Below, one piece after another: positions 42,867-51,245 of a stretch of 64,000 nt of DNA. This DNA comes from Sphingobium lactosutens (GTDB taxonomy: Bacteria; Pseudomonadota; Alphaproteobacteria; Sphingomonadales; Sphingomonadaceae): contig NZ_QJQX01000075.1 in the NCBI RefSeq assembly GCF_013393185.1, positions 124,001 to 188,000 on the forward strand, written 5' to 3'. The notes below the pieces were generated by a model that saw nothing but the letters and a program-made list of their open reading frames with translations, did no database searches and was not told the DNA's origin. The number at the start of each line of letters is the position of its first letter. Position 1 is the stretch's first letter. The position numbers and the translations under genes were made by a program.

Positions 42867-43456
42867 TCGGGCGCATGCGACGCCTCCTTGCCCGCCTGCG
42901 CGATCATGCGCGGGGCGCGACGCTGCTGGAGTTCGGACTGGTCGCGCCGGTTTTGATCCTTACCATCATGGCGATCGGCGACCTGGCCTATCAATCCTAT
43001 CTGCGCGCGGTTACGCGCGGGGTTCTGGAAAAGGCCGCACGCGCGGCATCGGTCGGCACGCTCAATACGACCCAGATCGATGCCTATATCGAAGCGCAGA
43101 TGGCCACGATCAACACCAAGAACGGCACGACTTCGACGACAAAGAAGAGCTATTATAACTTCTCCCGCGTCGGGAAGCCGGAAAAGATCACCACCGACAC
43201 GGCTCCTCTGGGCACCTACAATACGGGCGACTGCTACGAAGACGCCAACAACAACGGCACTTACGACACGAACAGCGGTGCGTCTGGCCTGGGTGGCGCG
43301 GACGATATCGTCTATTACGAAGTCACCGTGTCGATGCCGCGCCTGTTTCCGATGGCAAAATTTCTCGGATGGAGCGCAACGCAATCCGCCACCGCCACCA
43401 CCATGGTCCGCAACCAGCCCTGGTCCAACCAGAGCGCGCCGACGATCCGTTGCTGA
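42863..43456 (+). CDS. TadE-like pseudopilin protein
   Basis: 197 residues. After a basic start, GATLLEFGLVAPVLILTIMAIGDLAYQ forms the TadE-type hydrophobic helix with the conserved Glu. A variable exported part follows, containing CYEDANNNGTYDTNSG, which resembles a calcium-binding thrombospondin-3-like or EF loop. The start overlaps the preceding vWA gene stop. Probably works with the two neighbours on the same surface structure. Confidence 0.88.
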   Translation: MIGRMRRLLARLRDHARGATLLEFGLVAPVLILTIMAIGDLAYQSYLRAVTRGVLEKAARAASVGTLNTTQIDAYIEAQMATINTKNGTTSTTKKSYYNFSRVGKPEKITTDTAPLGTYNTGDCYEDANNNGTYDTNSGASGLGGADDIVYYEVTVSMPRLFPMAKFLGWSATQSATATTMVRNQPWSNQSAPTIRC

Positions 43457-43464
43457 GGACGCCG

Positions 43465-44118
43465 ATGCCCCGTCTTTTCCCTTTCGCGGACCGCCTGCAT
43501 CGCGATGATCGCGGTGTGGCACTGATCGAGTTCGCCATCTCCTTGCCGGTATTGGTGATATTATGCCTGGCGGGTCTCGAATGCGCCAATCTGGCGCTGG
43601 CGCATTTGCGCGTCAGCCAGGTCGCCATGCTCGTCGCCGACAATGCCGCGCGCGTCCGTACCTCGATCGACGAAGCCGACGTCAATGAGATCATGACCGG
43701 CGCGGACCTGTCGACAGAGGCGTTGAGGCTGAAAGCCAATGGCCGCATCTTCCTGTCCGACCTTGAACCCAACGGCAAAGCCAGCCCGAACACCGGTCAA
43801 TATATTCGTTGGCAGCGTTGCTGGGGCAGCGGCAGCTTCACGTCCAGCTATGGCGTGGCGGGCAATGGCCAGAATGATGCGAGCATGGTGCTGGGCATGG
43901 GGCCAGGCACCACGGCTGCGACCAAAGTGACCGCCTCCAGCGGCACCGCCGTCATGTTCGTGGAAGTCGCCTATAATTACCAGCCGCTGGTCAGCAATGC
44001 GATCTTCGGCAACAGGGTGATCCGTTACAGCAGCGCCTTCAATGTGCGCGAACGGACCGATCAGGCGATCAAGAACGCGGGCAACCTGGCGACTTCGGCC
44101 ACCGCCGCCTGCACCTGA
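43465..44118 (+). CDS. TadE/TadF-like pseudopilin protein
   Basis: 217 residues. GVALIEFAISLPVLVILCLAGLECANLALAHLR is the TadE-like helix, again with Glu at the conserved place. The C-terminal domain is a variable, exported part ending ATSATAACT. Eight bases separate it from the preceding gene. No tadA, tadB, tadC, rcpA or prepilin peptidase is present nearby, so the secretion machinery must be encoded elsewhere. Confidence 0.88.
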   Translation: MPRLFPFADRLHRDDRGVALIEFAISLPVLVILCLAGLECANLALAHLRVSQVAMLVADNAARVRTSIDEADVNEIMTGADLSTEALRLKANGRIFLSDLEPNGKASPNTGQYIRWQRCWGSGSFTSSYGVAGNGQNDASMVLGMGPGTTAATKVTASSGTAVMFVEVAYNYQPLVSNAIFGNRVIRYSSAFNVRERTDQAIKNAGNLATSATAACT

Positions 44119-44123
44119 TGGAA

Positions 44124-44156
44124 AAAGGGCGGCCCGTCAGGACCGCCCTTTCCTCT
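44124..44156. terminator. Bidirectional terminator between the Tad genes and pdhB
   Basis: AAAGGGCGG-x-CC and GG-x-CCGCCCTTT pair around GTCA. Plus continues TTTCCTCTTCTT; minus continues TTTTTCC. Confidence 0.85.
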
Positions 44157-44158
44157 TC

Positions 44159-45550
44159 TTACTTGTAGCAGACCTTCTTGGCTGCCTCGACCACGCGGGC
44201 CGCGTCGATCAGCGCCGCCTTTTCGAGGTTGGCGGCGTAAGGCAGCGGCACGTCCTCGTTGGTGACGCGCAGGACCGGGGCGTCGAGATCGTCGAAGCCC
44301 TTTTCCATGACCACGGCAGCGATTTCCGACGCGATCGAGCAGGTCGGCCAGCCTTCTTCCACCACGACGAGGCGGTTGGTCTTCTTCAGGCTCTCCAGCA
44401 CCGTCGCGGTGTCGAGCGGGCGCAGCGTGCGCAGGTCGATCACTTCGGCGTCGATGCCCTCGGCCGCCAGCGTTTCCGCCGCGTCGAGCGCCAGGCCCAC
44501 GCCGATCGAATAGCTGACCAGCGTCACGTCCTTGCCCGGACGCATGATGCGCGCCTTGCCGATCGGCAGGACATAATCGTCAACCTTGGGCACGTCGAAG
44601 CTGCGACCGTAGAGAAGTTCATTCTCCAGGAACACGACCGGGTCGGTCGAGCGGATCGCGGCCTTGAGCAGGCCCTTGGCGTCGGCCGCGTCATAGGGCG
44701 CGATGACGATCAGGCCGGGGACGGCGGCATACCAGGGACCATAGTTCTGGCTGTGCTGCGCGCCAACGCGGCTGGCCGCGCCGTTGGGACCACGGAACAC
44801 GATCGGGCAGCGCATCTGGCCGCCGGACATGTAGTTGGTCTTGGCCGCCGAGTTGATGATGTGGTCGATCGCCTGCATGGCGAAGTTGAACGTCATGAAC
44901 TCGATGACCGGACGCAGGCCGCCCATGGCCGCACCCGCGCCAATGCCGGCAAAGCCATATTCGGTGATCGGCGTGTCGATGACGCGCTTGTCGCCGAATT
45001 CGTCCAGCAGGCCCTGCGTGACCTTGTAGGCGCCCTGATATTCGGCCACTTCCTCGCCCATCACGAAGACGCGCTCATCCTTGCGCATTTCTTCAGCCAT
45101 CGCGTCGCGCAGTGCTTCGCGGACGGTCGTCTTGACGAACTCGGTGCCGGCCGGAAGATCCGGGTCCTGCACGGTCGCCCGGGCTTCCGACGCCAGCTTG
45201 GACGTGCCGCTTTCGGCCTTCTTGGGCGCTTCCTCGGCCTTGGGGGCTTCCGCAGCCTTGGGTGCTGCAGGCGCCGGAGCGGCCGCTTCGCCGTCCTCGC
45301 CCGCCCCATCTCCAGCCATCGTCGCGATGACGGTGCCGACCTTCACGCCTTCGGTGCCTTCGGCAATCACGATCTGGCCGATCTTGCCTTCATCGACGGC
45401 TTCGAATTCCATCGTCGCCTTGTCGGTTTCGATTTCGGCGAGGATGTCGCCGGACTTCACTTCGTCGCCTTCCTTCACCAGCCACTTGGCCAGCGTGCCT
45501 TCTTCCATCGTCGGGGAAAGGGCCGGCATCTTGATTTCGATACCCATCAA
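44159..45550 (-). CDS. pdhB: Pyruvate dehydrogenase E1 beta subunit with N-terminal lipoyl domain
   Basis: 463 residues. Residues 1-80 are a biotinyl-lipoyl domain with the lipoylation lysine in EIETDKATMEFEAVDEG. An Ala/Pro/Glu linker (about 80-135) leads to the E1beta thiamine-diphosphate domain: REALRDAMAEEMRKDERVFVMGEEVAEYQGAYKVTQGL and the C-terminal transketolase domain with LVSYSIGVGLALDAAETLA. The fusion of a lipoyl domain to E1beta is characteristic of alphaproteobacterial PDH. Its ATG overlaps the pdhA stop. Confidence 0.97.
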   Translation of the reverse strand: MMGIEIKMPALSPTMEEGTLAKWLVKEGDEVKSGDILAEIETDKATMEFEAVDEGKIGQIVIAEGTEGVKVGTVIATMAGDGAGEDGEAAAPAPAAPKAAEAPKAEEAPKKAESGTSKLASEARATVQDPDLPAGTEFVKTTVREALRDAMAEEMRKDERVFVMGEEVAEYQGAYKVTQGLLDEFGDKRVIDTPITEYGFAGIGAGAAMGGLRPVIEFMTFNFAMQAIDHIINSAAKTNYMSGGQMRCPIVFRGPNGAASRVGAQHSQNYGPWYAAVPGLIVIAPYDAADAKGLLKAAIRSTDPVVFLENELLYGRSFDVPKVDDYVLPIGKARIMRPGKDVTLVSYSIGVGLALDAAETLAAEGIDAEVIDLRTLRPLDTATVLESLKKTNRLVVVEEGWPTCSIASEIAAVVMEKGFDDLDAPVLRVTNEDVPLPYAANLEKAALIDAARVVEAAKKVCYK

Positions 45551-46626
45551 TATTGCTCCACCAGCACGTCGGTATAGAGTTCATGCGCTTCGGGTTCAGG
45601 CGAAGTTTCGGCGAAATCGGCCGCCTCAGCGACGATCTTGCGGATATCCTGATCGATCACCTTGATCTCGTCTTCGCTGACGCCGGCATCGATCAGATAT
45701 TTCTTCACGCCCTCGATCGGGTCGGACTTTTCGCGCACGGCCTGCACTTCGTCACGCGACCGGTACTTGGCCGGATCGGACATGGAGTGACCGCGATAGC
45801 GGTAGGTCTTCATTTCCAGCAGGATCGGGCCATTGCCCTCTTGCACCCACTTCAGCGCTTCCTCGGTCGCGCCGCGCACGGCGAGAATGTCCATACCGTC
45901 AACCTGGAGGCCGGGGATGCGGAAGCTTTCGCCGCGACGGTAGAGCTGGTCTTCCGACGAGGCGCGGTTGACGCTGGTGCCCATGGCATACTGGTTGTTC
46001 TCGATCACGAAGATGATCGGGAGCTTCCACAGCTCGGCCATGTTGAAGGATTCATAGACCTGGCCCTGGTTGGCCGCGCCGTCGCCGAAATAGGCGACGC
46101 AGACGCCGCCGTCATTGTTATATTTGTGCGCGAAGCCCAGGCCTGCGCCCAGCGACACCTGCGCGCCGACGATGCCGTGACCGCCGTAGAATTTATGTTC
46201 GACGCTGAACATGTGCATCGAACCGCCCTTGCCGCGCGAGATACCCGCTTCGCGACCAGTCAGTTCGGCCATGATAACCTTGGGATCGATGCCATAGGCC
46301 AGCATGTGACCATGATCGCGATAGCCGGTGATGACGCTGTCCTTGCCGGGCTTGAGCGCCGACTGGATGCCCACCGCGACCGCTTCCTGGCCGATATAGA
46401 GGTGGCAGAAGCCGCCGATGAAACCCAGGCCGTAAAGCTGGCCGGCCTTTTCCTCGAAGCGACGAATGAGAACCATCTGCCGATAGAATTCCAGCAGCTC
46501 TTCCTTGCTGGCCTTGTAGTCAGTCGGCGTTTGCGGGCGCGGGCGGTTATGGTCCGCACCGGCAGTGGCGGGTGCAGCCGCCTTTGCCTTTGCGCTCGCT
46601 GCGCGCGGCGTCGTTGGTTTCGCCAA
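45547..46626 (-). CDS. pdhA: Pyruvate dehydrogenase E1 alpha subunit
   Basis: 359 residues from a TTG. ThDP binding is shown by GDGAANQGQVYESFNMAELWKLPIIFVIENNQYAMG (GDG then NN); FRRFEEKAGQLYG-like and GYRDHGHMLAYGIDP are typical, and YRYRGHSMSDPAKYRSRDEV is the phosphorylation-loop region. The TTG at 46626 has AAAGGA at good spacing. Upstream ATG codons at 46698 and 46689 lie within the predicted -35 and operator, and the residues they add are not conserved. Confidence 0.95.
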   Translation of the reverse strand: MAKPTTPRAASAKAKAAAPATAGADHNRPRPQTPTDYKASKEELLEFYRQMVLIRRFEEKAGQLYGLGFIGGFCHLYIGQEAVAVGIQSALKPGKDSVITGYRDHGHMLAYGIDPKVIMAELTGREAGISRGKGGSMHMFSVEHKFYGGHGIVGAQVSLGAGLGFAHKYNNDGGVCVAYFGDGAANQGQVYESFNMAELWKLPIIFVIENNQYAMGTSVNRASSEDQLYRRGESFRIPGLQVDGMDILAVRGATEEALKWVQEGNGPILLEMKTYRYRGHSMSDPAKYRSRDEVQAVREKSDPIEGVKKYLIDAGVSEDEIKVIDQDIRKIVAEAADFAETSPEPEAHELYTDVLVEQY

Positions 46627-46668
46627 GGCTGTTATCCTTTTGCGTGGGGGTAGGATGGAAGGAGCCTC

Positions 46669-46699
46669 GATATAGCGGCAGAGTTGCATATATTGCAAC
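46669..46699 (-). promoter_or_regulatory. Putative pdhA promoter with overlapping operator palindrome
   Basis: On the minus strand TTGCAA (46693-46698) and CTATAT (46670-46675) are 17 bases apart, placing a start point about 35 bases before the TTG codon. GTTGCA-TATAT-TGCAAC (46683-46699) is an inverted repeat covering the -35 element, a place where a repressor could act. Confidence 0.55.
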
Positions 46700-46859
46700 G
46701 GCGGACGCCGCGGAATCCGGGCAAAACCAATAGCTGCCGCCGAAAACTGATGACTCTCAAGGCGCTCTGCGGCGGAGGCTTCGACACGCTCGCAGCATTA
46801 TTACCGAGACGGCTTTTCCGGCGCAAAATCCTTGCGCAGCACACCAGCGCGCGCAAGGT

Positions 46860-47171
46860 TCAGTTGAGCGGGACGATCACTTCGTCATGGTGAATCACGC
46901 CAAGCTGGCGGCGGATCAGTTCATCCGACAGGTCGGGATCGACCCGGCGCGGATTGAGCAGGTCGACGCGGTTGCGCAGTTCGGCGCGGGCTTCCTGGGT
47001 CTTCTTGAGTTCCGCCTGCGCCTGACGCAGCTGGCGGGTATAATCGCCCCAGGCCAGCACGCCGTTCGACCCCAGCACGACATAGCCCGCGAACGAAAGC
47101 AGCAGGAGCAGCGCGATCGCAGGACCAAAGGCCGACGCCAGCAACAGTCGAAGTTTCGCGATATGCGCCAT
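46860..47171 (-). CDS. ftsB: Septum formation initiator FtsB/DivIC family protein
   Basis: 103 residues. One membrane helix (AIALLLLLSFAGYVVLG) is followed by a coiled coil (YTRQLRQAQAELKKTQEARAELRNRVDLLNPRRVDPDLSDELIRRQLG), the classic FtsB form. It links FtsL and FtsQ in the divisome. It lies between eno and pdhA, the conserved alphaproteobacterial order. Confidence 0.93.
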   Translation of the reverse strand: MAHIAKLRLLLASAFGPAIALLLLLSFAGYVVLGSNGVLAWGDYTRQLRQAQAELKKTQEARAELRNRVDLLNPRRVDPDLSDELIRRQLGVIHHDEVIVPLN

Positions 47172-47194
47172 GGACTAGTGGAATCACAGCAAAA

Positions 47195-47236
47195 GGCCGG
47201 CCGCAAGTGAAAAAATGTCAACTTGCGACCGGCCGA
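47195..47236 (-). terminator. Terminator after eno
   Basis: On the minus strand CGGCCGG-T-CGCAAGT pairs with ACTTGCG-GCCGGCC across a 12-base loop and is followed by TTTTGC. A smaller stem (GGTCCT with AGGACC at 47244-47257) lies between it and the eno stop. Confidence 0.75.
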
Positions 47237-47262
47237 ATATTTTGGTCCTTCAGGACCGACTT

Positions 47263-48537
47263 TTAACGGAAGATCGAGCGCCCCGCATAGACGGCGATAT
47301 CGCCCAGTTCTTCCTCGATGCGGATCAGCTGGTTGTACTTGGCCAACCGGTCCGAACGGGCCAGCGAACCGGTCTTGATCTGGCCGCAATTGGTCGCGAC
47401 GGCGAGGTCGGCGATGGTCGCATCCTCGGTCTCGCCCGAACGGTGCGACATGACCGCCGTGTAGCGCGAGCGGTGGGCCAGATCGACGGCAGCCAGCGTT
47501 TCGGTCAGCGTACCGATCTGGTTCACCTTCACCAGCAGCGAATTGGCCAGACCCTTGCCGATGCCCATGGCGAGGCGCGCGGGGTTGGTGACGAACAGGT
47601 CGTCGCCGACCAGCTGGACCTTGTTGCCGATCTTGTCGGTCAGCGCCTTCCAGCCCTCGAAATCATCCTCGCTCATGCCGTCCTCGATCGACTTGATCGG
47701 ATAGTCGGCGCAGAGCGCGGCGAGATAATCGGCCATTTCGACCGGGCTGAGCGACAGGCCTTCGCCCGAAATCTCATACTTGCCGTTCTTGAAAAATTCG
47801 GTCGCGGCGCAGTCCAGCGCCAGCACGACGTCGTCGCCCGGCTTGTAGCCCGCCTTCTCGACCGACAGCATGATGAAGTCGAGCGCATCGCGGGTGGAGG
47901 CGATGTTGGGGGCGAAGCCGCCCTCGTCGCCGACCGAGGTCGCCAGACCCTTGTCATGCAGGCCCTTCTTGAGGGTGTGGAAGATTTCCGAACCGATGCG
48001 GACCGCGTCGGCGATGCTTTCCGCACCGACCGGCATGATCATGAATTCCTGGAAGTCGATCGGGTTGTCGGCATGTTCGCCGCCGTTGATGATGTTCATC
48101 ATCGGCACCGGCAGGACATGCGACGACACGCCGCCGACATAGCGATAGAGCGGCAGGCCGCGCGCATCGGCGGCGGCCTTGGCGGTGGCGAGCGACACGC
48201 CCAGGATCGCGTTGGCGCCCAGGCGCGACTTGTTCTCGGTGCCGTCGAGCGCGATCATCGCGGCGTCGACTTCGGCCTGGTCCTCGGCGTCGAGGCCGAT
48301 GATCTGCTCGGCAATCTCGTCATTGACGGCGGCAACGGCCTGAAGCACGCCCTTGCCCAGATATTTGCTCTTGTCGCCGTCGCGCCTCTCGACCGCCTCA
48401 TAGGCGCCGGTGGAGGCGCCCGAAGGCACGGCGGCGCGGCCGAAGCTGCCGTCTTCCAGCATGACGTCGACTTCGACGGTGGGGTTGCCACGGCTGTCGA
48501 GGATCTGGCGGGCGTGGATGTCGAGAATAGCGGTCAT
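47263..48537 (-). CDS. eno: Enolase
   Basis: 424 residues. It converts 2-phosphoglycerate to phosphoenolpyruvate. Conserved parts: ILDSRGNPTVEVDVML and SGASTGAYEAVERRDGD at the N-terminus, then the metal ligands in ALDCAATEFF, SIEDGMSEDDF and LVGDDLFVTN, the catalytic Lys in LLVKVNQIGTLTE, and SHRSGETEDATIADLAV. It is also a likely degradosome component. First gene of the eno-ftsB-pdh run. Confidence 0.99.
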   Translation of the reverse strand: MTAILDIHARQILDSRGNPTVEVDVMLEDGSFGRAAVPSGASTGAYEAVERRDGDKSKYLGKGVLQAVAAVNDEIAEQIIGLDAEDQAEVDAAMIALDGTENKSRLGANAILGVSLATAKAAADARGLPLYRYVGGVSSHVLPVPMMNIINGGEHADNPIDFQEFMIMPVGAESIADAVRIGSEIFHTLKKGLHDKGLATSVGDEGGFAPNIASTRDALDFIMLSVEKAGYKPGDDVVLALDCAATEFFKNGKYEISGEGLSLSPVEMADYLAALCADYPIKSIEDGMSEDDFEGWKALTDKIGNKVQLVGDDLFVTNPARLAMGIGKGLANSLLVKVNQIGTLTETLAAVDLAHRSRYTAVMSHRSGETEDATIADLAVATNCGQIKTGSLARSDRLAKYNQLIRIEEELGDIAVYAGRSIFR

Positions 48538-48761
48538 GATCGCTCCCTGATGAACGGCCCTGCACGGCCGGGGCTATTTCGCGCCCCGCTTAGCCAGCGC
48601 CTCCCGCCTTGGCAATGCGGGGGGTTGCGCGATGCGAAAAAATGCCGATGCTCAAAATGTAACGGCAACGGAACTGTAGGCCGCCGCGAAGCATTAGGAG
48701 CATGACCCCGCCGCGTTCCCCCGCGGCCGCCATGCTGGACATGAAAGGGAGATTGACGACG

Positions 48762-49373
48762 ATGGCCGACACACCGGAAACCCCGCCCGTCAAGCGCGTG
48801 AAGAAGACGCCCGTGGCCAAGCCTGTAAAGGCGAAGCCGGTCAAGGCGACGACTGCCGCCGCTGCGCCGGTCAAGGCGGCGCCGGTCAAGAAGGCCGCGA
48901 CGCGCAAGGCTCCTGCGCCCAAGAAGCCGGGCAATGGCGCCGCTTCCCATGGCTGGGCCGCACAGATCGCGCCGATCAAGGAGCAGGCCGAAAAGGTCGC
49001 GAAGGCCGCCGCCGACAAGATCAACGCTGTCGACTGGACGCCGATCAAGGAGCAGGCGGGCAAGACCGCCCGGTCTGCCGCCGACGCCGCCAAGGACAAG
49101 ACCGGCACCGCGATGCAGAGCCTTGCCAAGCTGATTTCCGACACGGCCGGGACGGTCGACGCGAAGCTCGGCCCGCAATATGGCGACTATGCGCGCCAGG
49201 CGGCGGAATCGGTGGCCGGTGCAGCAGATACGCTGGACAGCAAGGATGTCGACGAGCTGATGACCGAGGCGCGCGACTTTGTCCGCAAGAGCCCGGCGGT
49301 GGCGATCGGCGCGGCGGCGGTGGTCGGCTATGTGCTGATGCGCCTCGCCAAGGGATCGGACGATAAGGCCTGA
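48762..49373 (+). CDS. Lys/Ala/Pro-rich DUF883 (ElaB/YqjD)-like membrane-anchored protein
   Basis: 203 residues. The first 55 residues are histone H1-like, rich in KPVKA/KKAP units; then come two similar segments (IAPIKEQAEKVAKAAADKINAVDW and WTPIKEQAGKTARSAADAAKDK), a long amphipathic helical part, and the C-terminal DUF883 tail DFVRKSPAVAIGAAAVVGYVLMRLAK with one membrane helix. YqjD and ElaB in E. coli anchor ribosomes to the membrane in stationary phase. The start at 48762 follows GGGAG; nearby in-frame ATGs (48732, 48741) are possible. Confidence 0.8.
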   Translation: MADTPETPPVKRVKKTPVAKPVKAKPVKATTAAAAPVKAAPVKKAATRKAPAPKKPGNGAASHGWAAQIAPIKEQAEKVAKAAADKINAVDWTPIKEQAGKTARSAADAAKDKTGTAMQSLAKLISDTAGTVDAKLGPQYGDYARQAAESVAGAADTLDSKDVDELMTEARDFVRKSPAVAIGAAAVVGYVLMRLAKGSDDKA

Positions 49374-49449
49374 TCGGCGCGCCTGCTTCCTTGACCGACG
49401 CACGTTCCTGAACGGACGCACAGGCCCGCAAGGCGGGGCGGAGGGATTT

Positions 49450-49836
49450 TTGATCGACGAACCAGCGGAAACGGCGGTGACGCCGCGGGCCGATGGGCAG
49501 CATGACGCGTCCGACGAGAGCGTGAAGGACGTGTTCGCCCGCCTTTACGCTGACGGATGCGCCTATGCCGCTGCCGAGGCGGAAAAGCAGAAACTGCGTG
49601 CGGGCATTGCTGCAGCGGGCATCCGCAACGCCGCGATCCTTGGCGGCATTGCCCTGATCCTGGCCTTTGCCAGCATTGTCGCGTTGCTGATCGGCCTCAT
49701 CATCGCCCTCGCCCAGCAGGTCGGGCCGCTCTGGGGCACGCTGATCGTGGTCGGCGGCGCGCTGCTGATCGTGGTCGTGCTGTTGCTCGCGGCCAAGGGC
49801 TGCATCAGCCGCATGAAGAAAGCGATCAGGCCATGA
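49450..49836 (+). CDS. Phage-holin-III superfamily (YqjE-like) membrane protein
   Basis: 128 residues from a TTG with GGAGGG five to six bases upstream. Two membrane helices (ILGGIALILAFASIVALLIGLIIAL and WGTLIVVGGALLIVVVLLLAA) are preceded by a charged N-terminus. This is the YqjE pattern, and the place next to a DUF883 gene matches the enterobacterial yqjDEK set. The stop overlaps the next start in an ATGA. Confidence 0.85.
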   Translation: MIDEPAETAVTPRADGQHDASDESVKDVFARLYADGCAYAAAEAEKQKLRAGIAAAGIRNAAILGGIALILAFASIVALLIGLIIALAQQVGPLWGTLIVVGGALLIVVVLLLAAKGCISRMKKAIRP

Positions 49837-50156
49837 GTCGGGAACTCGACTTTCGCGAAGCCTCTGTACGCGCCGACGCCGCACGTGCCCAACTGCTCGC
49901 CACCGCGGAGGACGCCAAGGCGCGCGTCGCGCCCGCGCGCCTCAAGCAGGATGTGAAGGACGGGATCGGCGGCGCGGCCAAGGACGGCATCGCGCTCGTC
50001 GCCGCCAAGGTGCAGCAGCGGCCCGTCGCAATCGGCGCAGCGGCCGGCGCCTTTGGGCTTTTCCTGGCCCGGCGCCCGCTGGCGGCACTTTTCCGGCGGC
50101 TATACGTTCGCTTCAGGAACCAAGATTCAGAAAATTCGGAGACTGACGATGGCTGA
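49833..50156 (+). CDS. Small basic protein, YqjK-like position
   Basis: 107 residues. A helical charged N-terminus (MSRELDFREASVRADAARAQLLATAEDAKARVAPARLK) is followed by a short hydrophobic stretch (PVAIGAAAGAFGLFLARRPLAALF) and a basic tail. Similar residues (RPVAIGAAAG) occur at the end of the DUF883 proteins. I have no confident family; location between YqjE-like and DUF883-like genes and coupled starts at both ends indicate a member of the same module. Confidence 0.75.
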   Translation: MSRELDFREASVRADAARAQLLATAEDAKARVAPARLKQDVKDGIGGAAKDGIALVAAKVQQRPVAIGAAAGAFGLFLARRPLAALFRRLYVRFRNQDSENSETDDG

Positions 50157-50790
50157 CATCCGCGCCCAATTCACCCGCGTTCGGGAAGCCGCCAATGATG
50201 CGGCGATTACCGCGACCGACCGGATCAAGGACACCACCGACAAGGCACGCGAAAGTGCCGGCGACCTGCTCCAGAGCGGGCGCGACAAGGCGAGCGAGGC
50301 CTATGGCGATGCGAAGGACCGCACCCAGCGCGTGGCCGCACGCGCGAACGAGATCGTGCAGGAACATCCGATCGCGGCCGTCGCCGGCGCGGTCGCCGTG
50401 GGCGCCGTCGTCGCCTGGATGTTTCCCAAGAGCCGTCGCGCGATGAAGGCGCTGCCCGGCCTTGCCGCCAGCGCCGGGACGAAAGTGGTGGAAGCCGCCA
50501 TCGCTGCCCGTGCCGCAGCGGCCGAAGCAGCCGTGACCGCGCGGGACGCAGCCGCCGATGCCGCCGTCGCCGCGCGCGACGCTGCCGTCGAAGGCGCGGA
50601 AACGGTGAAGCAGGGCGCGAGCAACGCGCTGCACGCTGCGGGCGATGCCGCGTCGAGCGCGAAGGACAGCGTCGCATCGGCCGAAATCCCTGCCAGGGCG
50701 TCGAAGCTCGCCGACGATGTCGCCACTCTGGTCGCAGCCAAAGTCGATGCGCTGAGCGAAGCGATCAAGGCGCGATTGCCGAAAAACTAA
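50149..50790 (+). CDS. DUF883-like protein with Ala-rich repeats
   Basis: 213 residues. N-terminal DUF883 domain (FTRVREAANDAAITATDRIKDTTDKARESAGD) ends in the single membrane segment EHPIAAVAGAVAVGAVVAWMFPKSRRAMK at about 84-110. A long C-terminal part is unusual: heptad-like AARAAAAEAAVTARDAAADAAV units predict an alanine-rich coiled coil. GGAG precedes the ATG at 50149, which overlaps the previous stop. Possibly a membrane or nucleoid-associated stress protein. Confidence 0.78.
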   Translation: MADIRAQFTRVREAANDAAITATDRIKDTTDKARESAGDLLQSGRDKASEAYGDAKDRTQRVAARANEIVQEHPIAAVAGAVAVGAVVAWMFPKSRRAMKALPGLAASAGTKVVEAAIAARAAAAEAAVTARDAAADAAVAARDAAVEGAETVKQGASNALHAAGDAASSAKDSVASAEIPARASKLADDVATLVAAKVDALSEAIKARLPKN

Positions 50791-50860
50791 TCGCGATTGC
50801 CCGATACGCAATCGACACTTGCCTCTCCTCTCCTTGGCTGATCGCGACGTCAGTGCTAGA

Positions 50861-50922
50861 GCATCGCCCACTAAAATCCGAACCCGCTGACAGGCGGGAT
50901 CGGATTTTGTGGAAAGCGATGC
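50861..50922. repeat. Long imperfect intergenic palindrome
   Basis: Nested arms GCATCGC/GCGATGC, CCAC/GTGG, AAAATCCGA/TCGGATTTT and CCCG/CGGG build one 62-base hairpin with an 8-base loop and small internal bulges. Elements starting CTAGAGCATC with such a structure resemble the abundant palindromic repeats of alphaproteobacteria. Confidence 0.72.
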
Positions 50923-50973
50923 GACGGAAAAAATGCACGCGCTCGCCATCAGCTAAAGGAGAACAATGAGACC

Positions 50974-51195
50974 ATGAGCAAGATGCATCTGGTGATGGGT
51001 GGTCGCGTCACCAACCCGCAGACGCTGGAATTTCAGGACCTGAGCCAGGTCGATCTGGTCGGTGTGTTTCCCGACTATGCCTCGGCCGAAAAGGCCTGGC
51101 GCAGCGCCGCGCAGCGCACCGTCGACGATGCCGAGATGCGCTATGTGATCGTGCACCTGCACCGCTTGCTGGAACCGGAACTGCCGAACGGCTGA
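50974..51195 (+). CDS. DUF4170 domain protein
   Basis: 73 residues: MSKMHLVMGGRVTNPQTLEFQDLS, then VDLVGVFPDYASAEKAWRSAAQRTVDDAEMRYVIVHLHRLLEPE, the pattern of the small alphaproteobacterial DUF4170 family. AAAGGAG lies upstream of the ATG. No function is known. Followed by a terminator. Confidence 0.88.
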   Translation: MSKMHLVMGGRVTNPQTLEFQDLSQVDLVGVFPDYASAEKAWRSAAQRTVDDAEMRYVIVHLHRLLEPELPNG

Positions 51196-51208
51196 TCCAG
51201 TCTTCCCC

Positions 51209-51245
51209 AACCCGTTCGGGCTGAGCCTGAACGGGTTTTGATTTT
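51209..51245 (+). terminator. Terminator after the DUF4170 gene
   Basis: AACCCGTTC (51209-51217) pairs with GAACGGGTT (51229-51237), with GGC-TGA-GCC closing the inner loop, followed by TTGATTTT. Confidence 0.88.

Noticed and set aside
46627..46698. N-terminal extension of pdhA from ATG codons
   Set aside because: The added residues are not conserved and the codons lie in the predicted promoter; TTG with a ribosome-binding site is better.
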